Of a stretch of 64,000 nucleotides of DNA, positions 52,226-59,709 are shown in pieces; positions within the stretch are counted from its first letter, which is position 1; each line of letters starts with the position of its first letter. Under the pieces are notes generated by a model. The model saw only the letters and a list, made by a program, of their open reading frames with translations, had not been told where the DNA came from and did not search any database. A program made the translations under genes and the position numbers. Source of the stretch: Cupriavidus numazuensis (lineage in GTDB: Bacteria > Pseudomonadota > Gammaproteobacteria > Burkholderiales > Burkholderiaceae); contig NZ_CAJPVI010000014.1 of assembly GCF_905397435.1 (NCBI RefSeq), positions 97,509-161,508 of the forward strand. Reading direction: 5' to 3'.

Positions 52226-52315
52226 ATGAGCCAGACCCATCGCTTCAAGAAGGACTACTACGGCGGCGCGTTGATGGCGCTGACCGGGCTGGCAGCGGTG
52301 CGCTCTGGCAATCGC
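52226..52315 (+). pseudogene. TctB-family N-terminal remnant
   Basis: An ATG with GGAGG upstream begins HRFKKDYYGGALMALTGLAA, which matches the N-terminus of TctB small membrane subunits of tripartite tricarboxylate transporters in Burkholderiales. After about 28 codons the match stops; the rest of the protein, including its membrane helices, is missing. This fits a deletion that removed most of a tctB gene. Confidence 0.55.
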
Positions 52316-52565
52316 ATCGTGTCATCCAGGTCGTCATGTGCTGGGCCGACGAAATCGGCACACGTTCGGCATTCCTGGCAGGCGTTATGGCGAAGCTCAG
52401 GAGGGCGTCTTGGAGTTCTCCACGGTGACAACCGAACTGCGGCTGACCCCGTTTCATCTCGGCGAACACGAAGACTTTGTCTACGTGGATGACTTCATCG
52501 CGTGGTGGCGCCACGAGATACGCATGGAGCTGCGCATGCTACGGCAGCGGCCTGGCAGGAGCCAG

Positions 52566-53030
52566 CTAGGCTGCCGCGCGGGCGGGCGTTCCGAAGAGGA
52601 TGCCGATGATGGCCTGGACCGCACGCCATGGCCTGGTCATCAGTGCCTGCACTTGTTGGCTGCGACCCTGACCAGACAGACACCACGTGCAGAAGTGCTC
52701 GCAGTTGTTGGTAAGGAGGTGGTAGTCGTTTTCACCGAGCCGTGACCTCGCTCGCCGGACAATCTCCACGCCGATATATTGCGCCGCCGTGCTCGTTTCG
52801 ACGCTGAGGCCATACCCATTGGCGAAGTCCGACAAGGTAGTCTTTTCGACCGGGCCGCAGCGCAGGAGTCCCTTGAATCCGACATAGTGTATGACCTCGC
52901 CATTGCCGGCATAGATGCCGTGGTGAATGTAGCCTTGGCGGCGCGTCACGAGATGCGCGCCAGGGGCAAACGCTTCCGCGAGTGCTGTCAGACTTGCCGC
53001 GGATTCGATGTATTGCGCGTCGTGGTTCAT
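52566..53030 (-). CDS. LRAT-domain protein (NlpC/P60 superfamily)
   Basis: This is a 154-residue protein with the permuted papain fold of the LRAT/H-REV107 family. HLVTRRQGYIHHGIYAGNGEVIHYVGF holds the catalytic histidine region, and TNNCEHFCTWCLSG the catalytic cysteine. In characterised members this pair does acyl transfer or amide hydrolysis on lipids or other acylated groups. The start is set at MNHDAQY, with AAAGGGG about 6 bases upstream. Residues 130-154 include a hydrophobic stretch (AVQAIIGILFG) that may anchor it to membrane. Neighbours are remnants and hypotheticals, so context does not show its role. Confidence 0.78.
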   Translation of the reverse strand: MNHDAQYIESAASLTALAEAFAPGAHLVTRRQGYIHHGIYAGNGEVIHYVGFKGLLRCGPVEKTTLSDFANGYGLSVETSTAAQYIGVEIVRRARSRLGENDYHLLTNNCEHFCTWCLSGQGRSQQVQALMTRPWRAVQAIIGILFGTPARAAA

Positions 53031-54007
53031 CGCACGCCCCTTTCTTATGTTCCTGGTGCGCCCGGCAGGCCACTGGTGTGGGGGCAACGTGACCGAAAAC
53101 CCGAGCCAGCGACTGTGCCTGCGTGGATGCCTGGAGTATGGGCGGCGCGGCGCTTACCCGATATCAGCCTCGGACGAGAGTGCTGTACGGCTGGAGCGCT
53201 TCTTCTTGTACGGCGCGGATAACGCCGGTGTCGGACGATAGTGACGGCCTGTCAGGGAAATCTGACAGCAGCGAAAGAGAAGTACCACATCGACGGTCTA
53301 GCGGCACCGCGGATGGTCATGCTGTTCAATGCGGGACGTAATGCGTGAACTTGCCAGTCCTTTTCAACTAGCGACGAGTTCAGTGCGCCGCGAAATCCAC
53401 AGTTGCGCCCGCAGATTGGCACATCCCCTGCCGCCACAACTATCACCGACTTCAGTCGTCATCTTCCCAAGGCCCGTATGACGTGAGGAAACGCGTTGGC
53501 GTCAGGCCAATGCGAATCAGGGTGCGACACAGACGCGCGGCTTTGTTGACAGGCATCAACCCAACTCACCTGGTGCGCGCTACGTTTGAACAAACCGTGA
53601 TCGAACCAAACTCGCCCCTGTATTGGGCTAGGTTTTTCGCGGACAACCGTGATTTCGTCTTTGAGGTTAGCCACGGCAAAGATGGCCGATATCAATGGCC
53701 CACACGCCTGAGGGCAACTGGCATGCGATCGAGCACCAGGGTTGGCGGAGGGTCTGGCAGCCCCACAGGACTGGGGAGGCGATCCGGGCATAGGCAATTA
53801 GTGGAGCGCGGACGTCATCGTCATGGGTGCGGGGCCGCGGGGCATTCGAGGCGCTAATTGCGCTCCGTCTCAGAGCCGGTCACTACATGGACGGTTCGCC
53901 CAGTGCTGCTGGCGAAGGATCGATCTGATGGTGAACCACCTGTACAGTCGGCTCCCATTGTGACCTGCAATCGGGGCCGTTATCGAGATTCAGAGGAGGG
54001 CAGGCAT
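53031..54007. other. 977-base stretch with no recognisable gene
   Basis: Neither strand has a frame with recognisable similarity or a good ribosome site. A perfect inverted repeat lies at 53249-53268. A + strand frame at 53483-53857 and a - strand frame at 53459-53797 are open but look like chance in high-GC DNA. The right end (53990-54000) holds the GGAGGG ribosome site of the lipoprotein gene. Confidence 0.4.
53249..53268. repeat. perfect 7-base inverted repeat
   Basis: CTGTCAG - GGAAAT - CTGACAG. No T-run follows on either strand, so an operator-like site is more likely than a terminator, but no gene is close enough to assign it. Confidence 0.5.
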
Positions 54008-54493
54008 ATGCAGATCTCGAAAGGACTTGGCATTGCGATATTGTCGCTGTTGGCCGTGCTGGTGGCAGCGGGTTGCGCGACGCGGACGGAACCTGCGGAA
54101 GACCGCGTGCAGATCATGGAGCAGCGGGGCATTCCCTACGCCTGTGCCAGAGACGACGAAGCCGGAAGGCGGGCCATGGAAGATGTCGCCGCGCGCTTTA
54201 ATGTCCGACTCAGCATGATCGATGCAGGCAGCGCCAGGCCGCTAAGCGGGGCGACTGTGGTCGTGACAAGCGCCGATGGCAAGGCCGTGCTGCGCATTGT
54301 TGCCGGTGGTCCACTCCTATACATGCGGCTTAAGCAAGGTGCGTACAGACTCACGGTCGGATACCAGGGTCGTGACCAGATGCGAGACATCGTCGTGGCA
54401 GACCACCCTCTGGACGTGACGTTCCGATTCCAAGTGAATACGCTCGAAGATGACTGGCTGCTTTGCACGAGCACGAACTGCCCGTGCCGCTAA
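54008..54493 (+). CDS. putative lipoprotein with carboxypeptidase-regulatory-like domain
   Basis: This is a 161-residue protein with a lipoprotein signal: residues 1-22, hydrophobic core LGIAILSLLAVLVAAGC with Cys as the lipidation site. The mature part has a beta-sandwich-like segment (SMIDAGSARPLSGATVVVTSADGKAVLRI, then LKQGAYRLTVGYQGRDQMRDI) of the type used as a carboxypeptidase-regulatory-like fold. The C-terminus has two cysteines in CTSTNCPC. GGAGGG lies about 8 bases before ATG. Function is unknown; nothing nearby is related except another lipoprotein at 55658. Confidence 0.7.
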   Translation: MQISKGLGIAILSLLAVLVAAGCATRTEPAEDRVQIMEQRGIPYACARDDEAGRRAMEDVAARFNVRLSMIDAGSARPLSGATVVVTSADGKAVLRIVAGGPLLYMRLKQGAYRLTVGYQGRDQMRDIVVADHPLDVTFRFQVNTLEDDWLLCTSTNCPCR

Positions 54494-54742
54494 CCGAGCT
54501 GCCGCGTGGCGCGTTAGCACCTCCTGCATTGCGCCACGAATTGGGCCTCGGCTTGCACCGCGCGGACGTGACGGTCTGACGCTGATGACAGGTGCGGTGT
54601 GCAGTCTTTGCCGATAAGGTCGTTGCGCGCCAACGCGGCATATTCTGCATCGCATCCTCCATCCGAAAACAATTGCCAAACCTGATGCACCGCATTGAAT
54701 CGACCGGCGCGCAGCCGCAAGACACATCCGCTTGTCGACGCT

Positions 54743-54937
54743 GTTCAAATTGTCCTGGCACCTGATGGGTCGTCCTACAGCGATGCTGCTGCTCGATGCA
54801 TGGCGAATCGAAAGTTGTTCCGCAACGACATATGCGTGCATGTCGTGCTCTGCCTGCCCGACGTGCAAGGCAATGTGAAGGTCGCTTTAACGCGGCGCGT
54901 TCAGGAGTTGCGGGCGCGGCTCAAAGCGGCAATTTGA
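54743..54937 (+). pseudogene. possible universal stress protein remnant
   Basis: A frame of about 65 codons reads VQIVLAPDGSSYSDAAARC and HVVLCLPDVQGNVKVALTRR, similar to the first half of UspA-type proteins (PDGS-x-x-S nucleotide-site start and the following beta strand). There is no clear start codon, and the second half with the glycine-rich nucleotide loop is missing. It may be a decayed usp gene; the similarity is modest. Confidence 0.35.
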
Positions 54938-55090
54938 TTTGATTGAGCGCAAATACTCTGGGATCTCATGACTCCCGTGGGACGTCGACTTCTATAGTCT
55001 CAGACACGTGCCGGGGACCGGATCCGGCGGCCAGGAGAGGCCGCTGCGGTGTACCAGGCATGCCCCGTCAAACTTTGCCGGAGACAGGAG

Positions 55091-55285
55091 ATGCTAAGTC
55101 CTCACGAGATCGCAGCCCTGATGGTTCTCAGTGGCGCAAAGAGTCACCGCGAACTGGATCCCGCTGACATTGGCGCTCTTGTCGAGCGCCAGTTGGTCCG
55201 TCTCGAAGCTGCTACACCAGACCGCAGGCAAATCCGTGTAACCGGGAAAGGACAGCAACTGCTAGAGGCGATCAGCGGCCGCTGA
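55091..55285 (+). CDS. small winged-helix-like hypothetical protein
   Basis: This is a 64-residue protein. The middle (HEIAALMVLSGAKSHRELDPADIGALVERQLVRLEA) and end (PDRRQIRVTGKGQQLLEAISG) resemble the last two helices and wing of MarR-type domains. GGAGA lies about 6 bases before ATG. A GTG start at 55049 would give 78 residues. It may be a small free-standing regulator or a fragment. I do not recognise a family. Confidence 0.45.
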   Translation: MLSPHEIAALMVLSGAKSHRELDPADIGALVERQLVRLEAATPDRRQIRVTGKGQQLLEAISGR

Positions 55286-55657
55286 CGGAGCGGGTTCCGT
55301 GCGGCCGGGTGTGCGTGGCGCCTTTGTCCGCAGAGGTGTCCTCGGCCAGAAACGTCCTGGCAGCATTTGCCTGCCCCGACGAACACAGCGTTTCCATAGC
55401 CTGCCGCCCACGTTCCAGCCCCGCGCTCGATCTCTCCCAAGGCGGTCATGTACGGAGTCATACTGCGCGCTCACCTGCGCATGATGGCAAGCTCGGATGC
55501 ATGTCATCTCCGACCTTGAACACACTGAACAGCGTGATACGTGGTGTGCATCATTCCTCACCGGCACCTTCGAAAGGTCTGATGTATGTCAAGAGACCGC
55601 GCATCTCGCTATCTAGAGTTCAACTACTTGGGCGATCACGCGCTTGTGGAGATGAAC
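55286..55657. other. 372-base gap, nothing recognisable
   Basis: No gene, terminator or repeat that I can support. Short frames on both strands have no ribosome site or recognisable similarity. Confidence 0.4.
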
Positions 55658-56452
55658 ATGAATTTAAAAACACTACTCTTTAGCGCAGTCGCCTCTGCTT
55701 CTCGGAGCGCGTGTCGCTTAGGTGGTGGCAATGACGGAGCCGGTGGGTCTTCATCAATCGCCCCAAACGCTGATCCACGAGGGCTATGGCGAAGTCAGAC
55801 GAGCGATGGTAGCCAAGTGATTACGCTTGTCTTGGAAACCGGTCAGTGCTTTTCCGTCAATTTGTCTTGCACACGTGCCAGTGGCATATATGAGGGAATC
55901 CTCGCCGCTAAGGTTGCCCTCATCGCTGCCATCGGCGCGGCGAGCGTTCTCCTGGCTGGATGCGAGACGACGAACTCGATCCCCTATAAGGCCTCCGCCG
56001 CCAACGTCATCGCCATCCAGCAGAGCCTGCAGTCGAAGAAGGTCAGCGTTGGCGACATCGGAATGGCGCCGGGCGTTGACGAGAGCCCTCTGTGCCGCAT
56101 GCTTGGGCCGGTAAAGGTGGCGCCGGGCAAGACGCCGTCTCAATACATCAAGGACGCCTTTCAGGAAGAACTCCTGATGGCGCAAGCCTATGACATAAAG
56201 GGCCCCCCAATCGAGGGCCGCATCGAGGAACTTAGCTTCAGTTCAGTGTCCCCTGCGTACTGGCAGATCGCGCTGGCCGTGATGTCGCCCGTGGATAAGG
56301 GCTACAAGGTCTCGGTCAAGTACTTGTTCGACACGAGCTTTTCTGCCATGGGAGCCTGCAAGAACGTTGCGGACGCATTCGGCCCGGCTGTGCAGGAGCT
56401 GCTCAAGCAGGTCGTGGCGAATCCGCAATTCCCCGCGCTTTCCGGCAAGTAA
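55658..56452 (+). CDS. putative lipoprotein, apparently a fusion of two lipoprotein genes
   Basis: This is a 264-residue frame. Residues 1-83 look like the beginning of one secreted protein (LKTLLFSAVASASRSAC, then GGGNDGAGGSSS and PRGLWRSQTSDGSQVITLVLETG). Residues about 84-102 (KVALIAAIGAASVLLAGC) form a second complete lipoprotein signal, and the rest (NVIAIQQSLQSKKVSVGDIGM, ESPLCRMLGPVKV, GKTPSQYIKDAFQEELLMAQ, WQIALAVMSP) resembles a conserved bacterial lipoprotein of unknown function. No start codon remains at the second signal in this frame. This suggests a deletion joined two genes in frame. Whether the product is made is unclear. Confidence 0.6.
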   Translation: MNLKTLLFSAVASASRSACRLGGGNDGAGGSSSIAPNADPRGLWRSQTSDGSQVITLVLETGQCFSVNLSCTRASGIYEGILAAKVALIAAIGAASVLLAGCETTNSIPYKASAANVIAIQQSLQSKKVSVGDIGMAPGVDESPLCRMLGPVKVAPGKTPSQYIKDAFQEELLMAQAYDIKGPPIEGRIEELSFSSVSPAYWQIALAVMSPVDKGYKVSVKYLFDTSFSAMGACKNVADAFGPAVQELLKQVVANPQFPALSGK

Positions 56453-56798
56453 CCCGCCTGGCAGTATCCTTGCGAAGTGGCCATACGCATTTTTGCGCGA
56501 GCGACTCTGATGGCCTGGAGGCTTGTCGCGAGACGGTGGCCGTGGCGTACCGACCTTTGTCGGATATCGCCAGATTGGTCTCTAATGCGTCGGACAGTGC
56601 CCGGATGCGCGCTTGAAGCGCGAGCCGCAGCAGGCTCGGTCGAAGACCGCCCAGGCACGTCGGCGTCGGGCGAGAAGCCCGAATACGACGCCGCACTCAA
56701 GCATTTTCAGGCGAAGGACTTCAGGATTTCCGGAGTGTGGGGTCAGCGATGACCCCCGGTCCTACCGCTGGAATCCGTTCAGGGGCCTGCCGTCCCCA
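56453..56798. other. 346-base gap, nothing recognisable
   Basis: A frame ends at 56752 with GEKPEYDAALKHFQAKDF, which looks like the tail of a lost gene, but I cannot identify it. No terminator or repeat is obvious. Confidence 0.35.
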
Positions 56799-57233
56799 CT
56801 ACCGGTACACCAGCACAGGGATCGCGCAATGCGTCAGCACCTTCTGCGTTTCGCTGCCCACCAGCAGTCCCTCAAGGCCGCGACGTCCATGCGATGCCAT
56901 GAAAATCACATCGCATCCGTGCCGGTTGGCGGCCTCGATAATCGCCTTGTACGGCGTCGTCGTGATCGCCGTATCAGTACTGCAGGCAACGCCAGCCGCC
57001 TGCGCAGACGTCACGACCAGGTCGAGCCTCGCCCTTGCCTCGATCGTTGCATGCTCCTCGAATGCCTTGCGAGTCTGATGGCCCGAGTCGGACGATGTGA
57101 GGAAGGGGTACTCGTTCATGCAAGTGAACGCCGTGATCTTTGCGCCCATTACCTTGGCAAACTCGATCGCAGCGGCAGCGGCCTTCCCAGAAAGGTCAGA
57201 ACCGTCGGTGGGTACCAGTACGTGCTTGAACAT
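56799..57233 (-). CDS. universal stress protein, UspA family
   Basis: This is a 144-residue single-domain Usp. Seen are the N-terminal HVLVPTDGSDLSGKAAAAAIEFAKVMGA, a central DTAITTTPYKAIIEAANRHGCDVIFMASHG, and the ATP-type loop GRRGLEGLLVGSETQKVLTH (G-x2-G-x9-G-S). Length is standard. It stands alone between remnants; its function is probably general stress tolerance. Confidence 0.92.
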   Translation of the reverse strand: MFKHVLVPTDGSDLSGKAAAAAIEFAKVMGAKITAFTCMNEYPFLTSSDSGHQTRKAFEEHATIEARARLDLVVTSAQAAGVACSTDTAITTTPYKAIIEAANRHGCDVIFMASHGRRGLEGLLVGSETQKVLTHCAIPVLVYR

Positions 57234-57654
57234 GGCTTAGCCCCTATGTTGTCGGAACAGCATTTCCCGTCAATTCTAGGATTTTTTCGTGCTCTTGGAG
57301 CGCCACAGACAAATCAGCCTGATTTGGCGCATGCATGGCGCTGAGTGGAGCGACCCAGACGTACTGGTGCTGCTGCATGTGCTGCGGGATGCTCATGGCG
57401 TCATGCAGGCGCATCGCCATCTGATAGTGCAGCGTCTGCTAGAAGGGCAGCAATCGCAGTGACGATTTCCCAAGCCGCGCGAGTATCGGCGAACAAGCCG
57501 GCATGCAGAACTCTGCCGGCGCGCCGGGATGTCTACACCGGCTCGAGTGCAGGAGCGCCGATACCGTTCATATATCAATCCGCTTCATTTTTATATTGGA
57601 CAGCGCGTTGTCCCTTCAATAGCCTTTATGCCCAATTGGCGGGCACGTTTCCCG
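57234..57654. other. 421-base gap before the ACAD remnant
   Basis: No recognisable gene. The part near 57565-57605 is AT-rich compared with its surroundings (around TTCATTTTTATATTGG). It may hold a promoter for the genes at 57851 and 59033, which have intact ribosome sites. Confidence 0.35.
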
Positions 57655-57839
57655 ACGCCGGAGTCGAAGCAGCCGATCCGGCCGAGCGCCGCCGCAAGGC
57701 GGTGCAACTGCACGGCGGCATGGGCATGACGGATGAACTGGAGGTCGGCGACTACTTCAAGGCGCTGACGCAGGTCGACGTGCTGCTGGGTGACACGGAC
57801 CTGTACCTGGAGCGCTACGGCGACGCCATGGCAGCCTGA
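57655..57839 (+). pseudogene. acyl-CoA dehydrogenase C-terminal remnant
   Basis: The frame ends with AVQLHGGMGMTDELEVGDYF and VDVLLGDTDLYLERYG, the C-terminal block of acyl-CoA dehydrogenases of the steroid/side-chain type. The preceding ADPAERRR stretch is joined directly to KAVQLHGG, whereas family members have about 17 residues between them, so there is an internal deletion too. The first 300 codons are missing. It stops 11 bases before the intact thiolase-fold gene, so it was the upstream member of that operon. Confidence 0.75.
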
Positions 57840-57850
57840 TAGGAGAGAGC

Positions 57851-59017
57851 ATGAGTATCAACGGAAAGGCATACATCGTCGGGGCCTACGAGCACCCGAC
57901 CCGCAAGGCAACCGACAAGTCCGTGGCGCAGCTCCACGCCGAGTGCGCCAAGGGCGCACTGGAAGACGCCGGCCTCACGCTGGCCGACGTCGACGGCTAC
58001 TTTTGCGCCGGCGACGCCCCGGGCCTCGGTATGGTCAACATGGTCGACTACCTCGGCCTCAACGTCCGCCATGTCGACTCGACCGACACCGGCGGCTCGG
58101 CCTACCTTGCGCACGTCTCGCACGCGGCGCAGGCCATTGCCGCAGGCAAGTGCAACGTGGCGCTGATCACGCTGGCCGGGCGTCCGCGCTCCGAAGGCTC
58201 CAGCGGCACGCAGGCCCGCAACTGGGGCGCGAACCTGCCGGATGCACCGTTCGAAGCGCCCTTCAGCCCGGTCACTGTCAACCTGTACGCCATGGTCGCG
58301 ATGCGCCATATGTACGAATACGGCACGACGGCCGAGCAACTGGCATGGATCAAGGTGGCCGCCTCGCACCATGCACAGCACAACTCGCACGCCATGCTGC
58401 GCGACGTGGTCACCGTGGAGGACGTGCTGAACTCGCCGATGATCTCCGATCCGCTGCACAAGCTCGACTGCTGCGTGGTCTCCGACGGCGGTGGCGCGCT
58501 GATCATCGCCCGCCCGGAAATCGCCGCGAAGCTCAACCGCCCCAAGGTGAAGATCCTCGGCGCGGGCGAGTACGTGAAGGGCCAGCTTGGTGGCTACATT
58601 GACCTGTCCTGGTCCGGCGCGAAGTTCTCCGGCGCGACGGCGTTCGCCGAAGCCGGCGTGACGCCGGCCGACATCAAGTACGCGTCGATCTATGACAGCT
58701 TCACCATCACCGTGCTGATGCAACTGGAAGACCTCGGCTTCTGCAAGAAGGGCGAAGGCGGCAAGTTCGTGATGGACGGCAACCTGATCTCGGGCGTTGG
58801 CAAGCTCCCCGTCAATACTGACGGCGGAGGCTTGTGCAACAACCACCCGGCGAACCGCGGCGGCATCACGAAGGTGATCGAAGCGGTGCGACAGTTGCGC
58901 GGCGAAGCCCACCCGGCGGTGCAGGTGAAGAACTGCGACGTCGCCCTCGCACAGGGCACGGGCGGCTACCTGGGCTCGCGCCACGGTTCCGCGACCCTGA
59001 TCCTTGAACGCGAATAA
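57851..59017 (+). CDS. thiolase-fold protein lacking the nucleophilic Cys (Ltp2-like)
   Basis: This is a 388-residue thiolase-superfamily protein of the lipid-transfer/SCP-x type. At the place where thiolases carry their nucleophilic cysteine it reads STDTGGSA (78-84), with no cysteine. His332 (NNHP) and tyrosines at 281 (IYDSF) and 373 (GGYLG) remain. Ltp2-type aldolases of steroid side-chain degradation have this pattern and work with a DUF35 partner, as encoded directly downstream. It may therefore be a retro-aldolase rather than a thiolase. AGGAGAG lies before ATG. The flanking ACAD and enoyl-CoA hydratase genes survive only as fragments. Confidence 0.82.
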   Translation: MSINGKAYIVGAYEHPTRKATDKSVAQLHAECAKGALEDAGLTLADVDGYFCAGDAPGLGMVNMVDYLGLNVRHVDSTDTGGSAYLAHVSHAAQAIAAGKCNVALITLAGRPRSEGSSGTQARNWGANLPDAPFEAPFSPVTVNLYAMVAMRHMYEYGTTAEQLAWIKVAASHHAQHNSHAMLRDVVTVEDVLNSPMISDPLHKLDCCVVSDGGGALIIARPEIAAKLNRPKVKILGAGEYVKGQLGGYIDLSWSGAKFSGATAFAEAGVTPADIKYASIYDSFTITVLMQLEDLGFCKKGEGGKFVMDGNLISGVGKLPVNTDGGGLCNNHPANRGGITKVIEAVRQLRGEAHPAVQVKNCDVALAQGTGGYLGSRHGSATLILERE

Positions 59018-59032
59018 GAAGGGAGACACACG

Positions 59033-59434
59033 ATGACGACTCCTTATGTCCCGACCGCATACAAGGCGCCGGACGAGCAACCCGACAACCTGGCCTTTTG
59101 GCAGGCCGCCCGCGAGGGCAAGCTGCTGGTCAAGCACTGCAAGTCGTGCGGCAAGGCCCACTGGTATCCGCGCACGCTGTGCCCGTTTTGCATGGGCGAG
59201 ACCGAGTGGAAGCCGTCGACCGGCCGCGGCAAGGTCTACTCCTACAGCATCACGCGCAAGGCGGGGCCGACGCCGTTCTGCATCGCCTACGTGACGCTTG
59301 ACGAGGGCGTGACCATGATGACCCAGATCGTCGACACTGATCTCGACGCGGTGAAGATCGGCATGCCGGTGCAGGTGCGCTTCGCACCGACCACCGAAGA
59401 CGGCGCGCCGGTGCCGGTGTTCGCACCGGTCTGA
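59033..59434 (+). CDS. DUF35 Zn-ribbon/OB-fold protein, partner of thiolase-fold protein
   Basis: This is a 133-residue OB-fold protein with a zinc ribbon (CKSCGKAHWYPRTLCPFC, residues about 36-53). The DUF35 fold is completed by GRGKVYSYSITRK and a C-terminal barrel. DUF35 proteins form a complex with thiolase-fold aldolases (for example Ltp2 with the ChsH2 DUF35 domain). It starts 15 bases after the stop of the thiolase-fold gene, with AAGGGAGA upstream. Confidence 0.87.
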   Translation: MTTPYVPTAYKAPDEQPDNLAFWQAAREGKLLVKHCKSCGKAHWYPRTLCPFCMGETEWKPSTGRGKVYSYSITRKAGPTPFCIAYVTLDEGVTMMTQIVDTDLDAVKIGMPVQVRFAPTTEDGAPVPVFAPV

Positions 59435-59483
59435 GGGGCACGCGCGACGCGGCAGCTTTCGCCCTTGCGGGCGAGAGCGGAAA

Positions 59484-59580
59484 AGCCCCGTGATCGCGGT
59501 GGTGGACGGCGTGGCGTTCGGCGCCGGCCTGTCGCTCGCGTTGTGTGCGGACTTCATCATCGCGTCGCCGCGCGCCAGCG
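59484..59580 (+). pseudogene. enoyl-CoA hydratase/isomerase fragment
   Basis: About 32 codons read VIAVVDGVAFGAGLSLALCA then DFIIASPRAS, the well-conserved oxyanion-hole block of the crotonase family. Sequences before and after are unrelated, and no start or full domain exists. It is a remnant of an enoyl-CoA hydratase gene that once followed the DUF35 gene. Confidence 0.7.
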
Positions 59581-59709
59581 ACAGCGGGTACCACCAGGAA
59601 GCAGTGCAACGCATCGATGCCTTCTTCGAGGCCTTTCGCAGTGAAGTGCGAAACCTGCCTGCACTGCTGCGCGAAGTCTGGTTGTCTCGCCATTTCAGGC
59701 GATGATTCT

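Noticed and set aside
57851..59017. ordinary acetyl-CoA acetyltransferase
   Set aside because: The nucleophilic cysteine position is STDTGGSA and a DUF35 gene follows, so a plain thiolase call is not supported.
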